From the NCBI GenBank assembly GCA_013203365.1, contig JABMQG010000472.1, forward strand, positions 1 to 5,204: a stretch of 5,204 bases of DNA, given 5' to 3'. A program made the translations under genes and the position numbers. How positions within the stretch are numbered: the stretch's first letter is position 1; every line of letters begins with the position of its first letter. Positions 1-4,947 of this stretch are shown piece after piece. The DNA is from Planctomycetota bacterium (GTDB taxonomy: Bacteria; Planctomycetota; Phycisphaerae; SM23-33; FEN-1343). A model generated the notes under the pieces. That model was not told the DNA's origin. It saw only the letters and a program-made list of their open reading frames with translations, and did no database searches.

Positions 1-10
1 ACACCAATAT

Positions 11-25
11 GCACTAACTTAGTGC
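11..25 (-). terminator. Short perfect inverted repeat just after nrdR (possible terminator)
   Basis: GCACTAA and TTAGTGC form a perfect 7-base inverted repeat around a single C, giving a stem of about 6 bp with a 3-nt loop. It begins 8 nt past the nrdR stop codon, the usual place for a transcription terminator. On the minus strand it is followed by ATATTGGTGT, which is not a proper U-tract, so it would be a weak intrinsic terminator at best. It could instead be an operator-like palindrome for a gene left of the window. Confidence 0.3.
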
Positions 26-33
26 GCAACGTA

Positions 34-543
34 TCAGTTGTCCCCGGAGGTTTTTTCGAACAATCGCGGTTGGTTGCGATAGTGGGCCGGTGTGTCCTTG
101 AGTTCCTTGGCTTCGTCGATGAACTCACCGACGTCCTGAAACTCGCGGTATACGCTGGCGAAGCGGACATAGGCAACCGCATCCAGGGCCCTCAGGTGCC
201 TGCACACCACATCGCCGATGAATGCCGAGGGCACTTCTTTGGCATACTGGCGGTATATTTCTTCTTCCGCGGCTTCGACAATGCCTAGCAGCTCCTGCTC
301 GCTGATGGGCCTCTTGTAACAAGCGGCGCGGATTCCGGCTAGAACCTTGTTTCTATCATATGGCACGCGCGAGCCGTCCTTTTTCACCACCGTCAGGCGA
401 ATGCTGTCCTCTACCCGCTCATAGGTAGTGAATCGGCGATGACATGCCAGGCACTGGCGGCGTCTGCGGACCATCCGCCCGCCGTCGCTGCTGCGCGAGT
501 CGATAACTTTGTCTCTGTCCTGTCCACAAAACGGACACTGCAT
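34..543 (-). CDS. nrdR: Transcriptional repressor NrdR (Zn ribbon plus ATP-cone)
   Basis: NrdR senses the ATP/dATP balance and represses ribonucleotide reductase (nrd) genes by binding paired NrdR boxes in their promoters; it acts in the cytoplasm. From the ATG at 543 the protein has 169 residues, close to the family norm of about 150-170. It opens with MQCPFCG. Four cysteines, C3, C6, C31 and C34, form the zinc ribbon, and the arginine-rich stretch between them (about residues 23-29) is typical of the DNA-binding part. The ATP-cone follows from about residue 47 to 137, starting VVKKDGSRVPYDRNK, with the later motif YVRFASVYREF. A GTG one codon upstream (546) is also possible. I prefer the ATG because the GGGAG Shine-Dalgarno at 551-555 lies 7 nt before it and family members begin at this Met. 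No nrd gene is visible next to it. It has its own promoter and is transcribed divergently from the radical SAM gene. Confidence 0.96.
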   Translation of the reverse strand: MQCPFCGQDRDKVIDSRSSDGGRMVRRRRQCLACHRRFTTYERVEDSIRLTVVKKDGSRVPYDRNKVLAGIRAACYKRPISEQELLGIVEAAEEEIYRQYAKEVPSAFIGDVVCRHLRALDAVAYVRFASVYREFQDVGEFIDEAKELKDTPAHYRNQPRLFEKTSGDN

Positions 544-550
544 CACCCGT

Positions 551-555
551 CTCCC
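551..555 (-). promoter_or_regulatory. Ribosome binding site of nrdR
   Basis: On the minus strand this reads GGGAG. It is 7 nt from the ATG at 543 but only 4 nt from the upstream GTG at 546, which favours the ATG as the start. Confidence 0.6.
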
Positions 556-595
556 GGCGAATCGAAGTGAAATCTACATCTTGAATAAGGAATAG

Positions 596-623
596 AGTCT
601 ACCGGCCACCTGTGGGGTGTCAA
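596..623 (-). promoter_or_regulatory. Sigma70-type promoter for nrdR
   Basis: On the minus strand a perfect -35 hexamer TTGACA (618-623) is followed after 16 bp by TAGACT (596-601), a 4-of-6 match to the -10 consensus. Transcription would begin near 589, giving a leader of about 45 nt that carries the nrdR ribosome binding site. The spacing and position fit well, but this is prediction by motif only. Confidence 0.55.
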
Positions 624-648
624 GGCCTTACCCATGTCAGCGTTATTC

Positions 649-728
649 GCAAGCCGATCCGTTATGAGTCGGTAAACTCACGAGCCGGTCTTGCAGGCCG
701 CATGACTATCTTCACGGCAGCGAGCCGT
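649..728. other. Cluster of inverted repeats in the nrdR / radical SAM intergenic region
   Basis: The divergent gap 547-823 holds no convincing gene. Within it, TGAGT (665-669) and ACTCA (676-680) form a 5-bp stem with a 6-nt loop. An outer imperfect stem pairs 649-656 with 686-694 (GCAAGCCG against CGG-T-CTTGC, one bulged T). A separate hairpin pairs ACGGC (714-718) with GCCGT (724-728) around a 5-nt loop. These lie upstream of the radical SAM promoter candidate. They match no riboswitch I know and could be operators or chance in GC-rich DNA. Confidence 0.25.
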
Positions 729-751
729 TAAGGGCGGTGGAGCGATCGACC

Positions 752-779
752 CTGACGTGCCGATATAGGTTCATATTCT
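752..779 (+). promoter_or_regulatory. Candidate promoter for the radical SAM gene
   Basis: CTGACG (752-757, 4 of 6 to TTGACA) is followed after 16 bp by TATTCT (774-779, 4 of 6 to TATAAT), within the only AT-rich stretch before the gene. Transcription would begin near 786, about 38 nt before the ATG. TATTAT at 780-785 is an alternative -10 but lacks a good -35. Both elements are degenerate, so confidence is low. Confidence 0.3.
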
Positions 780-823
780 TATTATTCATAGCAACCGCTT
801 GAATTATCGGGAGTTAAGTAGCA

Positions 824-2365
824 ATGGCGGCAAAGCCGGCCCGAGGGCCCACGATCATCCTGGTGGACCCGTCATATTACAGGCTTTTCAAGGATTCCTA
901 CTCGCTTTCCAGGTACCCGCTATCGTTGGGGTACCTGGCGGGTCAGGTCCGCTGGCTGACCGATTGGAACGTGGTCGTCTACAATGCCGATTTTCGGCCC
1001 GAAGCCGAGCCGTATCAGCTAAGCCACCTCTGTGGTGCGGGCTTTGAATCGTATCTGGCCAACCTTGCCAACCCGCAGGCAGCGATCTGGCAAGAAATCT
1101 CCCAGACGCTTGCCGGTTATGCCCCCAAGGTAGTTGGAATCTCGTGCAAGTCGCAGACCTTTGCCTCGGCCTGCCTCGTGGCCAGAATGGTCAAACAGGT
1201 GAACCCGCAAACCCAGGTGATAGTTGGCGGCCCGCATGCGGCCATGGTCGGTCCTGAGATACTTTCCTGCCTGGACGTTGACGTAGTTGTTCGCGGGGAA
1301 GGCGAGCAGACGATCATAGAATTGCTGGATGCCTTCCGTGCCGGCCGGCCGCTCGACGGGATTGCCGGCATAGTGTTCCGCAAGAACGGTCAGGTCGTGC
1401 AAAACCCGTCTCGCCCGTTCCTGGCCGACTTGGACAGTTTGTGCTATCCGCACGAGGCGGCGGAGGAGGTCCTGCACGATTACGCCCTCTACCCGCTGGA
1501 CGGCTTCAGCCACGTCTTTGCCACCCGGGGTTGCCCGTACGACTGCTTCTTTTGCGGCTCCAAGAACGTTTGGGGTCGAAAGGTGCGGTTCCGTTCGGCC
1601 GAAAACGTCGTGGAGGAGCTTCGTCGGCTACAGCGGTTTGGGCTACGCTCGGTCCACTTCGACGACGACACGTTCGGCGTGAAGCCAGCATATATTCGCC
1701 AACTTTGCGACGCTATACGCAGAGACTGCCCGCACCTGAGTTGGAGTTGCGAACTGCACGTGAACCTAGTGACCGACCAGGTGTTGGCCATGATGGCCAG
1801 CGCCGGGTGCAGGGCGATCCAGTTGGGGATCGAGTCGGGAAACAACGAAATTCTCAAGCAGATCCGCAAGGGGTTCTCCATCGACAAGGCCATCGCAGCT
1901 GCCGAGGCCATTGGTCGGCACGGGATGGCGGTTCAGGCGTTTTTTATGGTCGGTTTCCCGCATGAAACAGAAGCCACACTCACCGAGACCGTCACGGCAA
2001 TGAAGAAAATCAAAGGGCAACTAAGCTACAGCATCTTCACCCCTTATCCGGGTACGGAGGCGTTCGAGTATTGCAGTCGTCGCGGGCTGGTGGGGGACGA
2101 CTACGACCCCGCCCTGCACAATCATCAAAGCCCGTTAAACTGTTTTTGTGAGCACATCAGGCCCGATCGGTTCCGCCTTCTCGTTTCTCGAATCGAGCGC
2201 ATGGTCGAGCGAAACAACCGGCCCGGCAGCCTTTGCCGGCTGCTGGCATATCGGGGCAGTATTGGCCGTGCGATCCAAAAGGGCTGGGCCAAACTCAGAA
2301 GGAATGTATTGTCGCACGCGGGCAGGGGCTCAGCGTCAGGTGGATTTGATAGAGATGGAGTTTGA
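824..2365 (+). CDS. B12-binding-domain radical SAM protein, substrate unknown
   Basis: This 513-residue protein belongs to the cobalamin-binding-domain radical SAM group (BchE/HpnJ-like architecture), whose members use a 4Fe-4S cluster and S-adenosylmethionine to methylate or rearrange unreactive carbons. An N-terminal Rossmann-like B12 domain spans about residues 10-170, with VVGISCKSQ near 103-111, VIVGGPHA near 132-139 and VRGEGEQT near 156-163. The radical SAM core runs from about 228 to 430. Its cluster cysteines are C237, C241 and C244 in RGCPYDCFFC; HFDDDTF at 278-284 and GIESGN at 335-340 are further core motifs, the latter typical of the SAM-binding region. The DxHxxG cobalamin-ligand motif is not seen, as in many of this group. 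The tail after about 430 is basic and unassigned. The ATG is preceded by GGGAG at 809-813, 10 nt upstream. It stands alone, divergent from nrdR and convergent with ybbR, so context gives no substrate. Lipid, quinone or peptide modification are all possible. Confidence 0.88.
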   Translation: MAAKPARGPTIILVDPSYYRLFKDSYSLSRYPLSLGYLAGQVRWLTDWNVVVYNADFRPEAEPYQLSHLCGAGFESYLANLANPQAAIWQEISQTLAGYAPKVVGISCKSQTFASACLVARMVKQVNPQTQVIVGGPHAAMVGPEILSCLDVDVVVRGEGEQTIIELLDAFRAGRPLDGIAGIVFRKNGQVVQNPSRPFLADLDSLCYPHEAAEEVLHDYALYPLDGFSHVFATRGCPYDCFFCGSKNVWGRKVRFRSAENVVEELRRLQRFGLRSVHFDDDTFGVKPAYIRQLCDAIRRDCPHLSWSCELHVNLVTDQVLAMMASAGCRAIQLGIESGNNEILKQIRKGFSIDKAIAAAEAIGRHGMAVQAFFMVGFPHETEATLTETVTAMKKIKGQLSYSIFTPYPGTEAFEYCSRRGLVGDDYDPALHNHQSPLNCFCEHIRPDRFRLLVSRIERMVERNNRPGSLCRLLAYRGSIGRAIQKGWAKLRRNVLSHAGRGSASGGFDRDGV

Positions 2366-2424
2366 GAGCCCCTAACAGAATGCGGCTGCCATCGGCTTGC
2401 CTTGGGCTTAGGACGATCGGATTG

Positions 2425-2443
2425 GCGGGTCGGCGGCACCCGT
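2425..2443. terminator. Hairpin in the convergent gap between radical SAM gene and ybbR
   Basis: CGGGT (2426-2430) and ACCCG (2438-2442) form a 5-bp stem, extendable by a G-U pair, around a 7-nt GC-rich loop. It lies in the 107-bp gap where the two transcription units meet, so it could help stop transcription from either side. There is no U-tract on either strand, so a standard intrinsic terminator is not supported. Confidence 0.25.
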
Positions 2444-2472
2444 GCGAGTTCGATGAAGTGAATGGGTCGGGC

Positions 2473-3585
2473 TTACTTCGCGGGCGGATTGTCAGGCTTG
2501 TCGAACCGAAACTGGACGGTCAGTTCTGTCGGCTCCTGCAATGTCAAGCCGGTCGGCAGAATCACATCCACCTTGCGTGACAGCCAGCTCACCGGTTGGA
2601 GATCTGCGTTGGTGATACGCACGAACGCCCGCAGGCTGCCAGGGTTGGCGTTTGCTTTGTCGATCTCCGTCCGCGGGCCTTTGATCTTCAGATTCGGACG
2701 CCAGGGACCCAGTGGGGAGGGTTCTTTTCGGTACAGGACTAAGCCCTCTTCGGCCACTTGCTCCCAAACCTCGGCCGAGGCTAGCAGTTCGACATTGACT
2801 TGAAGAGTGGCGATCTTGGTCCGTTCGCTAATGCGAAATGTTACGGTTACCTCAGTCTCGCCGAGAAGTTTGACCGGCACACCTGAGATGGCTTTGCTCA
2901 ACTGGGCCGTCTTGGAAATATCTTGCCCCAGGGCCAAGCCATCCAAATCCAGTTCCTCCGTTTCGATGACCGGCGTCGAGCCGAGTACTTGTCGGTAGCT
3001 GGATGGGACGAGGATCTTGACCTTTGGCGGGCTTATCATTGGTTTGGAGGCTAACGCTGCATCGTCGCTGGTGTGAAGGCGTACGGCCGCCTCAATCGGC
3101 TCCCAGCGATCGACCTTGACGATGATGGTCCTTCGGGAAGGCGCGTTTGCTGTCAAACCGCGAAGCCGGTCCCATTTATTCAGCACGTCCAGCACATCAA
3201 GGGAGTAGCCACCGGGTTTCTGCTCCCATGCTGGATTGGCTTGGACGATGCAGGCTGGTTCTGAGCCACCGGCCGCGTCGGTCCGAAGCTGGCGAAGAAA
3301 TTCGCTGAGTGTGCCTTGTGGGCCATGGCAGGTTATCCGGATCGGCAGGCCCTGGGGGTCCGGGCTGATGATGCGAAGACTGCTCTGCTGCGGAGCGACC
3401 ACCTTGAGGCGAACCCATACGTCCTCACTATGGCTGCTTTCCAGATCCGCCCATACCCACGTCAGCACGCTGACGACAGCGACGGTGGCAAAAACCCGCA
3501 GCCGGCGCCACAGCGAGGGACGGCCGATCAGATCTCCCTGCTTGGGCGGCCTAGGCGGTGATTTCCAATGCCACAAATCGAACAC
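2473..3585 (-). CDS. ybbR: YbbR-domain membrane-anchored protein (CdaA partner)
   Basis: YbbR proteins (CdaR in Firmicutes) are single-pass membrane proteins with extracytoplasmic YbbR repeats that bind and modulate the diadenylate cyclase CdaA. This 370-residue protein has a basic cytoplasmic N-terminus (residues 1-30), one membrane segment at about 31-46 (VFATVAVVSVLTWVWA), and a long beta-rich exterior part. I can trace about three repeats: 56-160, 161-252 and 257-361. Each has the alternating-hydrophobic pattern and proline-rich turns of the family, for example PPKVKILVPSSY near 186-197 and LKIKGPRTEI near 299-308. The start is a GTG at 3585, only 2 nt after the cdaA stop (TGA at 3588-3590); no strong ribosome binding site is seen, so translation is probably coupled to cdaA. 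The usual next gene, glmM, is absent: the neighbour is a convergent radical SAM gene. The assignment rests on topology and position after cdaA more than on sharp motifs. Confidence 0.82.
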   Translation of the reverse strand: MFDLWHWKSPPRPPKQGDLIGRPSLWRRLRVFATVAVVSVLTWVWADLESSHSEDVWVRLKVVAPQQSSLRIISPDPQGLPIRITCHGPQGTLSEFLRQLRTDAAGGSEPACIVQANPAWEQKPGGYSLDVLDVLNKWDRLRGLTANAPSRRTIIVKVDRWEPIEAAVRLHTSDDAALASKPMISPPKVKILVPSSYRQVLGSTPVIETEELDLDGLALGQDISKTAQLSKAISGVPVKLLGETEVTVTFRISERTKIATLQVNVELLASAEVWEQVAEEGLVLYRKEPSPLGPWRPNLKIKGPRTEIDKANANPGSLRAFVRITNADLQPVSWLSRKVDVILPTGLTLQEPTELTVQFRFDKPDNPPAK

Positions 3586-3587
3586 TT

Positions 3588-4424
3588 TCAGGTTGACCTT
3601 TCATCCCCGCTACGGTCTTTCACGCCGGCCTTTTTCGCACCGATCGTTCTTGGCCTCAGCAGGGCTTCCAGCAGTTCCCGCAGACCGTCGACGGGCACGC
3701 CCACCGACAGTTGCCCGTCATAAGCAAGGCTGATTCGCCCTGTCTCTTCGCTGAGCACCAGCACGATGGCGTCGCACTCCTCGCTAAGGCCCAAGGCGGC
3801 ACGGTGCCTGCTGCCTAACGATCGATCGGTGGCATAGCTCTCCGCCAGCGGGAATTGCACGCCTGCGGCGCTAATGCGCCCGTTTTGGATAACCACACCC
3901 AAGTCGTGCAGTGTGCTGCCTGGGTAGAAAATCGTGTTCAGCAGTTCCGCCGTCAGTGCCGCCTCGATCGGAACGCCCGTCTCCACCAATGCCCCCAGGC
4001 CTACCTGGCGCTCGATAGCAATCAGTGCGCCGATCTTATTACGGCTAAGATAGGCGACGCTTTGGCACAGTTGTCCGATCATCGCCTCGACCCTGGAGGC
4101 CTGAACGTGGAACAGCTTGGTCTGACCCAATTGCATCAGAGCCCGGCGCAACTCCGGCTGGAAGACGACCACCATAGCCAGGAAGGCGAAGAACAGGAAC
4201 CTGCTGTACAAGACCTCCAGGCGATCCCACTCCCCTCCCGTCGGCAGCAGCCGGATGCTCACGTAAGCCATCACAAGGAGCAGGCCAGCGCCCTTCACCA
4301 GCCGGGCACCACGCGTGCCGCGGAGAAAACGCAGGACCCACCAAACCGCCAAGCCGATGATGACCAGCTGCAGCAGCGTCGTGAACGGGTCATACGCCCT
4401 GACGCGAGCCAAGTAGTTGATCAA
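3588..4424 (-). CDS. cdaA: Diadenylate cyclase CdaA (DisA_N domain)
   Basis: CdaA (also DacA) makes the second messenger c-di-AMP from two ATP at the membrane; c-di-AMP controls potassium and osmolyte transport and cell-wall homeostasis. Starting from the TTG at 4424 the protein has 278 residues, near the family length of about 270. Three membrane segments lie at about 17-34, 45-60 and 71-90, with RGTRGARLVKG after the first and VVVFQPELRRAL after the third, both CdaA signatures. The DisA_N domain follows: GALIAIER at 132-139, LHDLGVVI at 172-179, GSRHRAALG at 204-212 and LSEETG at 224-229. The RHR motif is intact, but the usual DGA motif reads DLG. There is no ATG or GTG start. TTG codons at 4424, 4430, 4439 and 4412 are candidates, and none has a clear ribosome binding site. 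I chose 4424 because it gives 34 residues before the conserved RGT, as in Bacillus CdaA. The frame stays open to a TTG at 4607, but that part is antisense to ftsH. It forms an operon with ybbR. Confidence 0.9.
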   Translation of the reverse strand: MINYLARVRAYDPFTTLLQLVIIGLAVWWVLRFLRGTRGARLVKGAGLLLVMAYVSIRLLPTGGEWDRLEVLYSRFLFFAFLAMVVVFQPELRRALMQLGQTKLFHVQASRVEAMIGQLCQSVAYLSRNKIGALIAIERQVGLGALVETGVPIEAALTAELLNTIFYPGSTLHDLGVVIQNGRISAAGVQFPLAESYATDRSLGSRHRAALGLSEECDAIVLVLSEETGRISLAYDGQLSVGVPVDGLRELLEALLRPRTIGAKKAGVKDRSGDERST

Positions 4425-4656
4425 GGCCAACCACGACAAAGTCGAGCAGATTGCACATGCGCTGTTGAAGTACGAGACGCTCCAGGTTGACGAGGTCCAG
4501 CAGATCCTCGACGGCAAGGGCCTGGAAAAGCCCACTGTGGGTGAGTTGTTGGCCGTCGAACAGGCCAAAAGGACACCCAAAGACGAATCCACCGACAAGG
4601 CGGGCAAGAAAGGCGACGAAGGCCCGGCCCTGGGCGCAGTGCCTCAGCTAGGGTAG
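4417..4656 (+). pseudogene. ftsH: C-terminal remnant of the membrane protease FtsH
   Basis: This frame encodes only the end of FtsH, the hexameric membrane-bound AAA+ zinc metalloprotease. The first part, LIKANHDKVEQIAHALLKYETL then DEVQQILDG, matches the conserved helical end of the protease domain (pattern LI..NRDKLE.IA.ALLEYETLD..E). A low-complexity charged tail follows to the TAG at 4654-4656. The AAA+ module, the SRH and the HEXXH zinc site are all missing. A TAG at 4414-4416 lies in frame directly before it, and the six codons before that read ALTRAK, resembling the family's A-Y-x-R-A-K-x-L-I pattern, so the homology may extend a little past the stop. The first codon (4417) is a TTG with no ribosome binding site, so I treat this as a non-functional gene end. 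It runs head to head into cdaA, which lies on the opposite strand and overlaps it by about 8 nt with my chosen start. A rearrangement or assembly join is the likely cause. Confidence 0.8.
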
Positions 4657-4659
4657 GTA

Positions 4660-4672
4660 GTGGCAACGCCAC
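4660..4672 (+). terminator. Small hairpin right after the ftsH stop codon
   Basis: GTGGC and GCCAC pair around AAC (5-bp stem, 3-nt loop), starting 3 nt after the ftsH stop. The bases that follow (ATGGACGG) are not U-rich, so it is at most a weak or factor-assisted terminator, or a 3'-end stabilising stem. Confidence 0.2.
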
Positions 4673-4912
4673 ATGGACGGTGTACAGTCGAAACGGACCC
4701 TTACGATCCGGTTCCTGTAAGCCATGACTGCCGTTCAACGGCAAAGCTCAGCTAAAGCGGTTTAAGCTTGTATGGCGACATCGCGTTGCGGCTGAGTGGT
4801 TCCATTGACCCGGTGCCAGGCCAGTTCGTTCATTTCACGGTCTTCTTTCAGGCGACCTGACGGGCCACTTCGACTTCTGGCGGTATACTTTTCGGTGGAG
4901 GGCCTCATTTCA

Positions 4913-4941
4913 TTCCACCGGACCTGCCAAATGCGTATAAT
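4913..4941 (+). promoter_or_regulatory. Candidate folP promoter with perfect TATAAT box
   Basis: TATAAT at 4936-4941 is a perfect -10 hexamer. The -35 position for a 17-bp spacer is TTCCAC (4913-4918), a poor match, so the promoter may be weak or need an activator. Transcription would begin at about 4948, which is the A of the first folP ATG. The message would then be leaderless if that ATG is used, or have a 24-nt leader if the TTG at 4972 is used. A 5-of-6 -10 match, TATACT, lies further upstream at 4884-4889 without a visible -35. Confidence 0.45.
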
Positions 4942-4947
4942 CCTGGC

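Larger units (their letters stand above)
4657..4947. other. Gene-free stretch between ftsH remnant and folP
   Basis: I find no convincing gene in these 291 bases. Besides the hairpin at 4660-4672 it holds two more inverted repeats: GCCGTTCAACGGC at 4730-4742 (6-base arms around one C) and AGCTAAA-GCGG-TTTAAGCT at 4750-4768 (arms match except for one extra T). Neither is followed by a U-tract. The right end carries the folP promoter candidate. The minus strand has an open frame at 4762-4983, but it resembles nothing I know and overlaps the folP start. Confidence 0.4.

Noticed and set aside
1..16. NrdR box at the left edge (starts ACACCAATAT)
   Set aside because: Only the first few bases resemble the ACAC-AT-rich-GTGT box, the second half does not match, and no partner box is visible.
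547..823. Cobalamin riboswitch upstream of the B12-domain radical SAM gene
   Set aside because: I looked for a conserved B12-box-like sequence and a long leader. The predicted leader is only about 38 nt and no B12 box is seen.
1019..1965. Open frames of 140-174 codons on both strands inside the radical SAM gene
   Set aside because: They overlap the conserved CxxxCxxC and B12-domain coding region and have biased Arg/Pro/Gly-rich composition without motifs.
3855..4490. 211-codon plus-strand open frame opposite cdaA
   Set aside because: It is antisense to the well-supported DisA_N coding region, is rich in Gln/His/Asp without domain features, and is a typical by-product of GC-rich codon usage.
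4425..4607. Longer cdaA start at the TTG at 4607
   Set aside because: The extra ~61 residues are the antisense of the FtsH tail, have no CdaA similarity, and would give an N-terminus much longer than the family.
4881..4900. TATACT and GGTGGAG as promoter and ribosome binding site of a further gene
   Set aside because: No start codon with an open frame follows the GGTGGAG at a suitable distance, and no -35 is present.
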